Positions 1-8,669 of a DNA stretch of 63,884 nucleotides are shown piece by piece. The stretch lies in assembly GCA_017695115.1 (NCBI GenBank), contig JADILV010000037.1, forward strand, positions 1 through 63,884, read 5' to 3'. This DNA comes from Candidatus Cryptobacteroides avicola (lineage in GTDB: Bacteria > Bacteroidota > Bacteroidia > Bacteroidales > UBA932). Each line of letters begins with the position of its first letter. The first letter of the stretch is position 1. Both the position numbers and the translations under genes were made by a program. The notes beneath the pieces are model-generated. The model did not search any database. It was not told the origin of the DNA and worked only from the letters and a program-made list of their open reading frames with translations.

Positions 1-399
1 GATCGTCCCCTCGAATCTTGTCGCAAGGGATTTTTCATGGGGGTTGGAACCGTACAGGCTTTCCCATTCGCTAAGGGCCAGCTCCAGTTTTGCATCCAGA
101 GCTTCGGCAGTGTCATATTTCTCCGTATTCAGATCAAGATGCAGGATAGGATACCGTTTCCATTCCTTCTCCAGGCCTTCCATTGCCAGACCCTCGAACA
201 ATTCCTTCTTCCCCTGGAAATATGCTTCCAGCGTGCTCACAAGAAGGCTTTTGCCGAACCTTCGCGGACGGCTCAGGAAATAGTAGCTTCCGGTTTTGAC
301 CAACTGGTAGACCAGAGCTGTCTTGTCTATGTAACAGTATCCGTCCCTGCGGATCTTCTCGAAATTCTGGATCCCTACCGGGTAAAGTTTGCCTGACAT
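1..399 (-). CDS. AAA-ATPase-like / PD-(D/E)XK family protein, N-terminal part (cut by window edge)
   Basis: Reading the minus strand from an ATG at 399 gives 133 open codons that run off the left edge. The product begins MSGKLYPVGIQNFEKIRRDG and carries the Walker A-like stretch SRPRRFGKSLL near residues 43-53. It is nearly identical in protein sequence to the first 110 residues of the complete gene at 8670-10223, so the same family (AAA-ATPase_like plus C-terminal PD-(D/E)XK nuclease-like domain) is inferred. The nuclease-like end lies outside the window. The cellular role of this family is not established; such genes are multicopy in Bacteroidales. The two copies diverge after the shared HLDLN stretch. 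Confidence 0.85.
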   Translation of the reverse strand, partial: MSGKLYPVGIQNFEKIRRDGYCYIDKTALVYQLVKTGSYYFLSRPRRFGKSLLVSTLEAYFQGKKELFEGLAMEGLEKEWKRYPILHLDLNTEKYDTAEALDAKLELALSEWESLYGSNPHEKSLATRFEGTI

Positions 400-466
400 T
401 CTATCTTGAGTTTGGATGTTGTGCAAATATAGCAATTGTTCACGTTGTAACAGTAATTAAATATCA

Positions 467-489
467 GAGGCCGCTTTACCGGCGGCCTC
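467..489 (-). terminator. GC-rich hairpin downstream of EF-G2
   Basis: GAGGCCGC (467-474) and GCGGCCTC (482-489) form a perfect 8-bp stem around a short loop. It lies 30 bp after the stop of the minus-strand EF-G2 gene and before the promoter region of the next minus-strand gene. The T run follows the stem on the plus strand, and only A/T-rich DNA follows on the minus strand, so termination of EF-G2 is plausible but not textbook. Confidence 0.5.
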
Positions 490-518
490 TTTTTACTATT
501 TTTCACTTTTATTCCACA

Positions 519-2672
519 CTACTCATCCCGGTCTTCTTCCATATAAGCCTTAAGGAGCTTATCCTGAACATCAGCTGGAACCGGTTGGTAATCCGCAAAT
601 TCCATATTGAATGTTGCGCTTCCAGATGTCAGTGAGCTCAAAGATGTAGAGTACTTGTACAGTTCCGCAAGCGGAACCCTTGCCCTGATGACTTCGAATC
701 CTTTGTCGCTGCCCATCCCTTCGATGAGGGCCCTGCGGTTCTGCAGGTCGGACATGCAGGCGCCCATATACTCGGACGGAGTCAGCACCTCGACATTGTA
801 GATAGGTTCCATGATCTTCGGTCCCGCATTGCGGAAAGCCTCCTTGAAAGCATTGCGGGCAGCCAGCACGAATGAAATTTCATTGGAATCCACCGGATGC
901 ATCTTGCCGTCATAGACATAAACCCTGATGTCACGGGCAAGAGACCCTGTAAGAGGACCTTCGCTCATCTTGTCCATTATACCTTTCAGAATGGCAGGCA
1001 TGAACCGGGCATCAATGGCACCGCCGACAATACAGTTGTAGAACTCCAGCTTGCCGCCCCATTCCAGGTCGAAAGTTTCCTTACCCTTGATATTAAGCAC
1101 CATATCCTTTCCGTCAATCTTGAACTTGTTGGTAGCTTCAACGCCTTCAACGATAGGACAGATAAGAAGATGGACTTCCCCGAACTGGCCTGCACCTCCG
1201 GACTGTTTCTTATGGCGGTAGCTCGCCGCAGCGACCTTGGTAATGGTCTCCCTGTACGAAATCTTAGGAGGGAAAAGATCTATTTCGATCTTGTTCTCAT
1301 TTTTAAGCCTCCATTTGACGATATTTATGTGCTGCTCGCCCTGCCCCTTAAGGATGGTCTGTTTCAGCTCTTTGGAATATTCGACAATGATGGTAGGGTC
1401 TTCTGCGGACATCTTTGCCAGAGCCTCGCTCATCTTCTCTTCGTCTTTCTGTTCCTTGGCCTTGATGGCTGTGCGGAACTTGGAGGCAGGGAACTTGATA
1501 TGTTCATAGACGATTTCCGTACCCGGCTGTGAAAGGGTTACATTGGTCTTGGCGGCACGCAGCTTGACAGTACATCCGATATCTCCGGCATAAAGGTCGG
1601 TGACTTTCTCCTTTTTCTTGCCGGCCACAGCATAAATGGCACTGATCCTTTCCTTGTCTCCGGTTTCCGGATTTTCCAGATCCTGACCTTCGGTCAGCTC
1701 GCCTGACATGACCTTGAAATAGGCCACCTCGCCCAGATGCTGTTCTACCGCTGTCTTATATATGAAGAGTGTAGTAGGAGCGTCCTGCTTGCACTCGACT
1801 TCTTTTCCGTCCTTGGTCTTCGCTTTCCTGTCGGCAGGCGATGAAGCTGTTCTGATGGTGAACTCCATAAGCCTCTTGACACCGATATCCTTTTTGGCTG
1901 AAAGACAGAATACAGGAAGGACTTCTCCTGCCCTGCATCCTATTCCGATTCCCTTGCGGATCTCGTCCTCGGTCAGCACACCCGCCTCGAAGAACTTCTC
2001 CATAAGAGTATCATCATACTCTGCCGCCCGCTCGATAAGGGCAGCCCTCAATTCTTCCGCCTCATCCTTGTACTGTTCAGGGATTTCAAGGTCCTCACGG
2101 GTACCGTTGTCATCCTTGAAATGGTAATATTTCATTTTAAGCACATCGATGAACCCGTCAAAAGAAGGTCCCGGGTTCACCGGATACTGTATAAGCACCG
2201 GCTGTTTGCCGAATGCCTCTTTCATTGACTCAAGGGTATTTTCCCATGAAGCCTTTTCGCTGTCAAGCTGATTCACCGCAACGATGAGAGGGACATCATA
2301 CTGACGTGCATAACGGGCGAATATTTCAGTCCCGACTTCAACCCCCTGCTGGGCATTGATGACAAGGACTCCGGTATCGCAGACCTTGAAGGCAGATACC
2401 GCACCTCCGATGAAGTCGTCTGCACCCGGAGTGTCTATGATGTTGAACTTCGTATCCATGAACTCTGCATAGAGAGGAGTAGGGTAGATGGAGCGCTGGT
2501 TCATCTGCTCGATTTCCGAGTTGTCAGATACGGTGTTCTTAGCCTCCACCGACCCTCTCCTCTCGATCACCTTGCCCTCATAGAGCATAGCTTCAGATAA
2601 TGTGGTTTTACCTGACTTGGTACTACCAAGCAGAACCACATTACGGATGTTGTTGGTTGAATAAGCTTTCAT
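519..2672 (-). CDS. fusA2: EF-G2-type elongation factor G paralogue, probably without GTPase activity
   Basis: The 717-residue protein has the EF-G order: G domain, domain II, and domains III-V with the C-terminal EF-G fold. The nucleotide site is altered. The P-loop reads GSTKSGKT (16-23). The switch II motif reads DTPGADDF (80-87), so the catalytic His of canonical DTPGHVDF is replaced by Ala84. The G4 motif reads NQLD (134-137) instead of NKxD. In Bacteroides thetaiotaomicron an EF-G2 paralogue that supports translocation without GTP hydrolysis is needed for gut colonisation under carbon limitation, and this gene fits that group. A TAGATTTG box at 2736-2743 gives a leader of about 60 nt. 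No rpsL/rpsG genes flank it, as expected for the paralogue rather than housekeeping fusA. Confidence 0.88.
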   Translation of the reverse strand: MKAYSTNNIRNVVLLGSTKSGKTTLSEAMLYEGKVIERRGSVEAKNTVSDNSEIEQMNQRSIYPTPLYAEFMDTKFNIIDTPGADDFIGGAVSAFKVCDTGVLVINAQQGVEVGTEIFARYARQYDVPLIVAVNQLDSEKASWENTLESMKEAFGKQPVLIQYPVNPGPSFDGFIDVLKMKYYHFKDDNGTREDLEIPEQYKDEAEELRAALIERAAEYDDTLMEKFFEAGVLTEDEIRKGIGIGCRAGEVLPVFCLSAKKDIGVKRLMEFTIRTASSPADRKAKTKDGKEVECKQDAPTTLFIYKTAVEQHLGEVAYFKVMSGELTEGQDLENPETGDKERISAIYAVAGKKKEKVTDLYAGDIGCTVKLRAAKTNVTLSQPGTEIVYEHIKFPASKFRTAIKAKEQKDEEKMSEALAKMSAEDPTIIVEYSKELKQTILKGQGEQHINIVKWRLKNENKIEIDLFPPKISYRETITKVAAASYRHKKQSGGAGQFGEVHLLICPIVEGVEATNKFKIDGKDMVLNIKGKETFDLEWGGKLEFYNCIVGGAIDARFMPAILKGIMDKMSEGPLTGSLARDIRVYVYDGKMHPVDSNEISFVLAARNAFKEAFRNAGPKIMEPIYNVEVLTPSEYMGACMSDLQNRRALIEGMGSDKGFEVIRARVPLAELYKYSTSLSSLTSGSATFNMEFADYQPVPADVQDKLLKAYMEEDRDE

Positions 2673-2735
2673 GTGCTTTTCTGTTTTGTTATTAATTATT
2701 GGTCTTCCGATACTTTCATTAAGTCAGCATCGGAG

Positions 2736-2743
2736 CAAATCTA
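2736..2743 (-). promoter_or_regulatory. -7 box (TAGATTTG) of the EF-G2 gene
   Basis: This is a match to the Bacteroidetes TAnnTTTG consensus on the minus strand, about 63 bp upstream of the EF-G2 start. It leaves a 5' leader of roughly 55-60 nt. No clear -33 TTG element was confirmed. Confidence 0.5.
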
Positions 2744-2773
2744 ATAAATTAAAACCTGAAAAGCAATAGGCAA

Positions 2774-3001
2774 TCACAGCCCAATCCCGTATCTGTCCAT
2801 AAAACGCCTTGCTGAAATTCTCCTGTAGGACTCAAGAATCTCATTTCCGCTATAGCCGAGCTCGGATTCCAGATAAGAATCCATCTGCCGGACATCGGCC
2901 CCTATCCAACGGCATATTTTCCGGAATGACATTCCGGGATCCATATACACTTTCTCTTCTTCCAGCAGCATTGCGAACAATTCGTATTTCTCTTTTTCCA
3001 T
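2774..3001 (-). CDS. small HTH-like protein
   Basis: The 75-residue product starts MEKEKYELFAMLLEEEKVYM. It contains a stretch (EEKVYMDPGMSFRKICRWIG) that resembles the first helices of an AraC-type HTH domain, followed by a second helical segment ending RRFMDRYGIGL. I chose the ATG at 3001 over an upstream TTG at 3031. The gene is divergent from the XRE regulator at 3198 and shares its 196-bp intergenic region. It is too short to be a complete AraC domain. The function is unknown; it may be a small DNA-binding or accessory protein. Confidence 0.6.
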   Translation of the reverse strand: MEKEKYELFAMLLEEEKVYMDPGMSFRKICRWIGADVRQMDSYLESELGYSGNEILESYRRISARRFMDRYGIGL

Positions 3002-3126
3002 AACAATGTTTTTGGCGCAAATCTGGAACAAGGCCGTGAAATGACAAACGATTGTTGTCTTTTTGTGGCGAAATCAGGAAAAGTTTTTCTTTTTTTTAAG
3101 GTTTTTTCTGTTTTTGACATGTTTTT

Positions 3127-3141
3127 ATTGTCATTGACAAT
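3127..3141. promoter_or_regulatory. perfect dyad ATTGTCA-T-TGACAAT, candidate operator
   Basis: This is a 7+1+7 perfect palindrome in the divergent intergenic region between the small HTH gene and the XRE regulator, 34 bp before the XRE -7 box. Further TGTCA/TGACA half-sites lie on both sides (around 3040-3060, 3116, 3185 and 3199). That density suggests an operator for the neighbouring XRE protein, by inference only. Confidence 0.4.
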
Positions 3142-3174
3142 TTTTCATTGCCTGGCTTCTGGTTTCAGATGTGA

Positions 3175-3182
3175 TATTTTTG
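3175..3182 (+). promoter_or_regulatory. -7 box (TATTTTTG) of the XRE regulator
   Basis: TAnnTTTG match ending 15 bp before the ATG at 3198. It overlaps the GTG that would be an alternative upstream start and therefore supports initiation at 3198. Confidence 0.5.
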
Positions 3183-3197
3183 TTGTCAAATTTATCA

Positions 3198-3617
3198 ATG
3201 TCAGGAATGGACAACGGTTCCGTCAAGAAAAACATCACCGCAATCCGGAAGAAACTCGGCCTCACCCAGCAGGAGATGGCTGACAAGATGGGCATTTCCC
3301 GCAATGCCTACAGACGGATCGAGTCAGGCGAGACGGCACTGGTAAACGATTATCTTCTGCGGATTGCATCTATCCTGGACATGACAGCGGACGAGCTGGT
3401 CCTGGGCTATGCCCCTCTGGAAAATGACGGGACTTTAAATGAACTGCGGGAGAAATACCTGCGGGAAGGACAGGAAAAAGAGCGTATATATCAGGAAAAA
3501 ATAAGCACGCTGGAGCGTACAGTACAATCCCAGGAACAGAGGATAGCCCTTCTAGAAGACCTTGCCAGGACAAAAGACGAAATCATAGCCATGCTGAAAA
3601 AGGAAATCCAGAGGTAA
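3198..3617 (+). CDS. XRE-family transcriptional regulator with C-terminal coiled coil
   Basis: The 139-residue product has an N-terminal helix-turn-helix (about residues 10-65; [20 protein letters not shown] and the following RRIESGE) typical of the Cro/CI family. A long charged heptad-rich tail (about 75-139) is likely a dimerising coiled coil. The start at 3198 is preferred because the -7 box at 3175-3182 lies upstream of it. A perfect TGTCA dyad and extra half-sites upstream suggest autoregulation. rnhB follows 20 bp downstream with its own promoter box. The target genes are unknown. Confidence 0.8.
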   Translation: MSGMDNGSVKKNITAIRKKLGLTQQEMADKMGISRNAYRRIESGETALVNDYLLRIASILDMTADELVLGYAPLENDGTLNELREKYLREGQEKERIYQEKISTLERTVQSQEQRIALLEDLARTKDEIIAMLKKEIQR

Positions 3618-3624
3618 TTTTTCC

Positions 3625-3632
3625 TACCTTTG
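3625..3632 (+). promoter_or_regulatory. -7 box (TACCTTTG) immediately before rnhB
   Basis: TAnnTTTG match ending only 5 bp before the rnhB ATG at 3638. A transcript from this box would start at or next to the ATG, so it would be leaderless or nearly so. Confidence 0.55.
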
Positions 3633-3637
3633 CTTTC

Positions 3638-4324
3638 ATGCATGACAATACACATCTTCTGAACTGCCTCAATGAGAATATCATCGAGGCAGGTTGCGAC
3701 GAGGCGGGACGCGGCCCCCTTGCCGGACCAGTATTCGCGGCGGCAGTCATACTTCCCGCAGATTTTCATCATCCGCTGCTTGACGACTCCAAGAAAATGA
3801 CTGAAAAAGAAAGGAATATTCTCCGGCCGGTCATAGAGCGGGAAGCCGTAGCATACGCTGTAGAGGCGGTCTCCGCACAGGAAATCGATACAATCAATAT
3901 ACTGAATGCGTCCATAGCCGGAATGTGGCGTGCCGTAATGAAGCTCTCTACCCGGCCTGAATTTCTTCTGATAGACGGGAACAGGTTCTGGCCTTACACG
4001 AAAATATACGGAACGGGACATCCGGCCGGCGGAGATGTGCCGTGGTCGGACCGGGACATTGTCACCGGATACAGCCGCATCCCTTACAGATGCATAATAA
4101 AAGGGGACGGCAAATTCGCCTCCATCGCAGCCGCATCCGTACTTGCAAAAACCTACCGGGACGAATACATGAAGAGGCTCGCCGCCGAATACCCGCAGTA
4201 CGGATGGGACAGGAATATGGGCTACCCGACAAAGGAGCATGTCGAGGCCATCCGCAGGAACGGATATACCCCGCACCACCGCATGAGCTTCCATGTGAAA
4301 GAACTGGAGCCCGCCCTGTTCTGA
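3638..4324 (+). CDS. rnhB: ribonuclease HII
   Basis: The 228-residue enzyme removes RNA from RNA-DNA hybrids, including single ribonucleotides in DNA, in the cytoplasm. The RNase HII signature [16 protein letters not shown] (residues 18-33) supplies the first acidic pair, Asp21 and Glu22. Further family motifs follow: [12 protein letters not shown] and [13 protein letters not shown]. Length is normal for bacterial RNase HII. The start is supported by the usual distance from the first Met to the DEAGRG motif. The -7 box ends 5 bp upstream, so the message may be leaderless. Confidence 0.95.
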   Translation: MHDNTHLLNCLNENIIEAGCDEAGRGPLAGPVFAAAVILPADFHHPLLDDSKKMTEKERNILRPVIEREAVAYAVEAVSAQEIDTINILNASIAGMWRAVMKLSTRPEFLLIDGNRFWPYTKIYGTGHPAGGDVPWSDRDIVTGYSRIPYRCIIKGDGKFASIAAASVLAKTYRDEYMKRLAAEYPQYGWDRNMGYPTKEHVEAIRRNGYTPHHRMSFHVKELEPALF

Positions 4325-4362
4325 CTTTTGATTTTATTTTCTGCTCCTGGCCGAAAAATCAG

Positions 4363-4370
4363 TATCTTTG
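4363..4370 (+). promoter_or_regulatory. -7 box (TATCTTTG) of the S46 peptidase gene
   Basis: TAnnTTTG match 51 bp before the ATG at 4422, giving a leader of about 45 nt. Confidence 0.5.
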
Positions 4371-4421
4371 TCATTTTGCGGACAACCGCCCGGAAACAAT
4401 ATAAAACATATATATAAGACA

Positions 4422-6590
4422 ATGAAAAAGTTTCTTTGTGCAGCAGCGGCCCTCACCGTATTTTCTTCTGCAGGGCTGAAAGCGGACGAAGGCATGTGGA
4501 TGCTTCCGCTTCTGGAAAAAATGAACATCAATGCAATGCAGGAAGAAGGCTGCCGGCTGAGCGCAGACCAGATCTACAGCATCAACCATTCTTCCCTCAA
4601 AGACGCCATAGTGCAGTTCGGGGGAGGATGCACCGGCGAAATCATCTCCGATGAAGGACTTCTGGTGACCAACCATCACTGCGGATATGCAAGTATCCAG
4701 CAGCTCAGTTCGGTGGAACACGACTACCTCACTGACGGATACTGGGCCATGAACAGAAGCGAGGAGCTGCCTTGCGAAGGACTGACCGTCACATTTCTGG
4801 AAAACATGACGGATGTCACGGCAATAGTGTCAAAGGCAGAAAAGGCTGCAAGAAAGCAGTACAGGGACAGCCTCAACATCGAGGATCTCGTGAAAAAAGC
4901 CGTCCTTGACAAGGAACAGGAGCTCAGGGAGCAGGCAGAAGGAGACTATCCTCACTGCAAGGTAGTGTTCGAGTCATTCTACAATGAGAATGTCCGCTAT
5001 ATGATAGTATACAAGACTTTCCGGGACATCCGTTTCGTAGGGGCCCCGCCTTCCTCCATCGGAAAATTCGGAGCCGATACCGACAACTGGATGTGGCCGC
5101 GCCACACCGGGGATTTCTCTATGTTCCGCGTGTATGCCGACAAAGGCAACAATCCTGCGGATTACTCTCCGGACAATGTCCCTTATTCTCCGAAGCAGCA
5201 TCTGGCCATTTCTCTGAAAGGGGTACAGGAAGGAGACTACACCATGATCATGGGCTATCCGGGAAGGACGAACAGGTTCTTCACTTCTCCTGAACTTAAA
5301 AACCTCCTGGCAAAGCAGGACATAGCCATCGCGGCACGCACAATCCGCCAGGACATCATGATGGAAGACATGCTCGCCGACCCTAAGGTCAAGATTCAGT
5401 ATGCCAGCAAATATGCAGGTTCTTCCAACGGATGGAAAAAATGGATAGGAATGAAGCAGGCGTTCGCAAAGCTGGACATCATCGGACGTGCAGAGCAGGA
5501 AGAAGCCGATTTCACCTCATGGGTCAATGAGAACAGGAAACGCCAGGAAAAATACGGCAAAGCACTGGAAACCATCAGGGAAGGTGTAGAGGCCGGAGCA
5601 GAGGCAAACCGCATATACACCACTACCCTGGAATCAGTCTACCGTATCGAGCTCCCGAGCTTCGCAGTAAAGTTCAACAATGCGGCCAAGACCGCCCTCA
5701 ATGCTACAGAAAACAAAGACACCCTCGCGGCATTCCAGGACGCCCTCGCTTCAATAGCCCCTCTCTACAAAGACTATTCTGCCGGCACCGACATCAAGGA
5801 AGCCAAGGCCATGCTGGAATACTACAGGAACAATACTGACACTACATACTACCTCAAAGGCATTTCTCCGGATTTCGGGGCAATGGATATCAGTTCATAC
5901 GTCGACTCCCTTTTCAGCAGCAGTGTCTTCACTTCAGAAGAGAAACTTGCCGGAGCAATCAGGACAATGGAGCCGTCAAAAATATTCGATGATCCGGCCA
6001 TCCTCCTCGCCAAATCATATTCCGAGGTACTGATGAGCGTATTACCTGAAATATCCGCCAGCGATTCATTGCTCTCCGCCGGACGCAAGGCATACACCGC
6101 CGGACAGCTTGAATGGAAGAAAGGCCAGCCTTCATATCCTGATGCAAACTTCACCATGAGACTTACCTACGGACATGTGAAAGGCTACTCTCCGAAAGAT
6201 GCCGTCATTTATAAGCACTATACCACACTGGACGGGGTAATGGAGAAAGAAGATCCTGACAACTGGGAATTCGTCGTGCCGGAAAAACTGAAGGAGCTGT
6301 GGAAAAACAAGGATTTCGGCCAGTATGCCTCTTCTGACGGAAAAATGCCGGTGGCTTTCCTTTCCAACAATGACATTACCGGAGGCAACTCCGGGAGCCC
6401 TGTGCTCAATGCCGACGGCCAGTTGATCGGACTTGCGTTCGACGGTAACTGGGAATCGATGAGCAGCGACATCATGTTCGAGCCTGACCTGCAGAGATGC
6501 ATCAATGTGGACATCAGATATGTACTGTTCATTGTGGACAAGTTCGGCGGGGCAGGTTATCTTCTCGATGAAATGACTATTCTGAATTAA
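4422..6590 (+). CDS. S46 family dipeptidyl-peptidase, DPP7-like
   Basis: The 722-residue exopeptidase is predicted to act in the periplasm and remove N-terminal dipeptides. A signal peptide (MKKFLCAAAALTVFSSAGLKA) precedes the mature start at DEGMW. Catalytic landmarks of family S46 are present: TNHHCGYAS for the His, and GGNSGSP with Ser657 as nucleophile. In Porphyromonas DPP11 the residue 18 positions after the Ser is Arg (FDRNWE) and gives Asp/Glu specificity. Here Gly675 (FDGNWE) sits at that spacing, which is the DPP7 state that accepts hydrophobic P1 residues. The ATG at 4422 is chosen because it starts the signal peptide. It suits a protein- or peptide-using bacterium. Confidence 0.93.
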   Translation: MKKFLCAAAALTVFSSAGLKADEGMWMLPLLEKMNINAMQEEGCRLSADQIYSINHSSLKDAIVQFGGGCTGEIISDEGLLVTNHHCGYASIQQLSSVEHDYLTDGYWAMNRSEELPCEGLTVTFLENMTDVTAIVSKAEKAARKQYRDSLNIEDLVKKAVLDKEQELREQAEGDYPHCKVVFESFYNENVRYMIVYKTFRDIRFVGAPPSSIGKFGADTDNWMWPRHTGDFSMFRVYADKGNNPADYSPDNVPYSPKQHLAISLKGVQEGDYTMIMGYPGRTNRFFTSPELKNLLAKQDIAIAARTIRQDIMMEDMLADPKVKIQYASKYAGSSNGWKKWIGMKQAFAKLDIIGRAEQEEADFTSWVNENRKRQEKYGKALETIREGVEAGAEANRIYTTTLESVYRIELPSFAVKFNNAAKTALNATENKDTLAAFQDALASIAPLYKDYSAGTDIKEAKAMLEYYRNNTDTTYYLKGISPDFGAMDISSYVDSLFSSSVFTSEEKLAGAIRTMEPSKIFDDPAILLAKSYSEVLMSVLPEISASDSLLSAGRKAYTAGQLEWKKGQPSYPDANFTMRLTYGHVKGYSPKDAVIYKHYTTLDGVMEKEDPDNWEFVVPEKLKELWKNKDFGQYASSDGKMPVAFLSNNDITGGNSGSPVLNADGQLIGLAFDGNWESMSSDIMFEPDLQRCINVDIRYVLFIVDKFGGAGYLLDEMTILN

Positions 6591-6686
6591 ATTGATAATA
6601 TAACTCCGGAGCTCGGAATTGCGCACGCCTTGAACTCCCTCTTCTGATTTAATTCAGATATGGATATAATTTAAAGAAAACAGACA

Positions 6687-7748
6687 ATGAAACAGAATGA
6701 AATAATGAAAATGCTCTACGATGTCCAGCACCCCGGCAAAGGGGACAGGAATATCGTAGAGCTGGGCATGGTCGAGAAAGTGGATATAGAAGGGGATAAG
6801 GTTACAGTGACCCTTGCTTTCCCCAAGCACCGTGACCCGCTTGCAGAATACCTTATCGGCAGCACGAAGGCTGCTGTAATCCGCCACTCCCCTGCCGGGA
6901 CACAGGTGGAAGTCAGGACAGTCGTAAAGGAAGACACTTCCAAGAAACCCGTAGGACTGAACCTGGGACTTGAAGAACTTGAAAATGTAAAGCATATCAT
7001 CGGTGTGGCTTCCGGAAAAGGCGGAGTGGGAAAATCCACCGTAGCTGTAAATCTGGCCATCGCCCTCGCACGTGCAGGCTATAAGGTCGGGCTGGCAGAC
7101 GCGGATGTCTACGGGCCGTCCGTGCCGAAGATGACCGGGACTGAAAACGATATGCCGGAAGCTTTCCAGGAAGGGGACAAGGAAGTCATCATGCCTCTGG
7201 AGAAATACGGGGTCAAATGGATGTCCATAGGCTATTTCGCAAAGCCGGAGCAGGCCCTCATCTGGAGAGGACCTATGGCCTGCAACGCCCTCAAGCAGAT
7301 GATCCTGCAGGTACGCTGGGGTGAACTTGACTTCCTGCTCATCGACATGCCTCCGGGAACAGGTGACATACATATCAGCCTGGTTCATGACATCCCTATG
7401 AACGGGGCAGTAATAGTGACGACACCTCAGGCGGTAGCGCTGGCGGATGTAGAAAAAGGCGTTAACATGTTCCGGAACGACAGCATAAAGAAACCTATCT
7501 ACGGCCTGGTGGAGAATATGGCATGGTTCACACCTGAAGAACTTCCGGAAAACAGATACTATATCTTCGGGAAGAACGGCGGCATAGAAATGGCGAAAAA
7601 ATACGGAATCCCTCTCCTCGGGCAGATTCCTATCGTCCAGAGTATCCGCGAAGGAGGTGACAGCGGAGAACCGGCGGCCCTTTCAAGCCGCCCTGACGGA
7701 ACCGCATTCATGGAACTCGCTTCGCGTCTCGCCGAAGAAGTCAGATAG
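6687..7748 (+). CDS. Mrp/NBP35-family P-loop ATPase (ApbC-like Fe-S carrier)
   Basis: The 353-residue protein has an N-terminal MIP18/DUF59-like domain (about 1-80) and a MinD-like ATPase with deviant Walker A GKGGVGKS (110-117) and the motif DMPPGTGD. It probably assembles or carries Fe-S clusters in the cytoplasm. The CxxC that binds a bridging cluster in canonical Mrp/ApbC, expected after VENM, is absent: the sequence reads VENMAWFTPEELPENRYYIF. thyA follows 21 bp downstream on the same strand, so the two may be co-transcribed. Confidence 0.9.
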   Translation: MKQNEIMKMLYDVQHPGKGDRNIVELGMVEKVDIEGDKVTVTLAFPKHRDPLAEYLIGSTKAAVIRHSPAGTQVEVRTVVKEDTSKKPVGLNLGLEELENVKHIIGVASGKGGVGKSTVAVNLAIALARAGYKVGLADADVYGPSVPKMTGTENDMPEAFQEGDKEVIMPLEKYGVKWMSIGYFAKPEQALIWRGPMACNALKQMILQVRWGELDFLLIDMPPGTGDIHISLVHDIPMNGAVIVTTPQAVALADVEKGVNMFRNDSIKKPIYGLVENMAWFTPEELPENRYYIFGKNGGIEMAKKYGIPLLGQIPIVQSIREGGDSGEPAALSSRPDGTAFMELASRLAEEVR

Positions 7749-7769
7749 ATTTTTCAGAAACCACGCAAA

Positions 7770-8564
7770 ATGAAACAGTACCTTGACCTTCTGCGCCACA
7801 TCCGCGAGCACGGAGTGATGAAACACGACCGGACCGGAACAGGCACACAGAGCATATTCGGATACCAGATGCGCTTCGACCTGAATGAAGGCTTTCCGCT
7901 TCTCACCACCAAGAAAGTGCATCTGAAATCCATCATCTACGAACTCCTGTGGTTCATAGCAGGCGATACGAACATCAAATATCTCAAAGACCACGGCGTA
8001 TCCATCTGGGACGAATGGGCTGACGGGAACGGTGACCTCGGACCTGTATACGGACACCAGTGGCGCAGCTGGCCGGCACCTGACGGACATACCATCGACC
8101 AGTTGTCAAATGTCATCGAAGCCATAAAGAAAAACCCTGACAGCAGAAGACTCATAGTATCGGCATGGAATGTCGCCGAAGTGGACAGGATGGCCCTTCC
8201 TCCGTGCCACACGATGTTCCAGTTCTATGTCGCCGACGGCAGGCTTTCATGCCAGCTGTACCAGCGCAGCGCGGACGTGTTCCTCGGAGTGCCGTTCAAT
8301 ATAGCGTCATACGCACTGCTGACCATGATGACTGCACAGGTCTGCGGTCTGCAGCCGGGAGAATTCATCCACACCACAGGAGATACCCATATCTACAAAA
8401 ACCATTTCGAACAGGTGGCCCTGCAGCTCTCACGTGAACCGCGGCCGCTTCCGGTAATGAAGATCAATCCTGATGTAAAGGATATCTTCGACTTCAGATA
8501 CGAAGATTTTACCCTGGAAGGATACGACCCGTGGCCGGCAATCAAGGCCCCGGTAGCGGTATGA
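7770..8564 (+). CDS. thyA: thymidylate synthase
   Basis: The 264-residue ThyA converts dUMP to dTMP with methylenetetrahydrofolate. The active-site Cys146 lies in [13 protein letters not shown]. The folate/dUMP-binding segments [22 protein letters not shown] and HIYKNHFEQ are intact. Length equals that of E. coli ThyA. It sits 21 bp after the Mrp-like gene. The folA gene, a common partner, is not next to it; the next gene is an AAA-ATPase-like/PD-(D/E)XK gene with its own promoter box. Confidence 0.97.
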   Translation: MKQYLDLLRHIREHGVMKHDRTGTGTQSIFGYQMRFDLNEGFPLLTTKKVHLKSIIYELLWFIAGDTNIKYLKDHGVSIWDEWADGNGDLGPVYGHQWRSWPAPDGHTIDQLSNVIEAIKKNPDSRRLIVSAWNVAEVDRMALPPCHTMFQFYVADGRLSCQLYQRSADVFLGVPFNIASYALLTMMTAQVCGLQPGEFIHTTGDTHIYKNHFEQVALQLSREPRPLPVMKINPDVKDIFDFRYEDFTLEGYDPWPAIKAPVAV

Positions 8565-8606
8565 CCGGCCACTGCGGGAGAATTTGCCGGGAGACAGTTT
8601 CTTTCA

Positions 8607-8614
8607 TATATTTG
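8607..8614 (+). promoter_or_regulatory. -7 box (TATATTTG) of the AAA-ATPase-like gene
   Basis: TAnnTTTG match 55 bp upstream of the ATG at 8670. Confidence 0.45.
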
Positions 8615-8669
8615 CCTTAAGCATTTATACTGCTGCACTTCGGTAATATAAACTGAACATTTTTTCACT

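Noticed and set aside
897..1532. 211-codon open frame antisense to EF-G2
   Set aside because: It overlaps conserved EF-G domains, lacks a family match and has no promoter box in a suitable place.
2774..3031. TTG start at 3031 for the small HTH gene
   Set aside because: The ATG at 3001 gives a more typical N-terminus; the added ten residues are encoded in sequence that looks like promoter DNA.
3491..4294. 267-codon open frame antisense to rnhB
   Set aside because: The plus strand encodes a complete RNase HII with all motifs; the antisense frame has no recognisable features.
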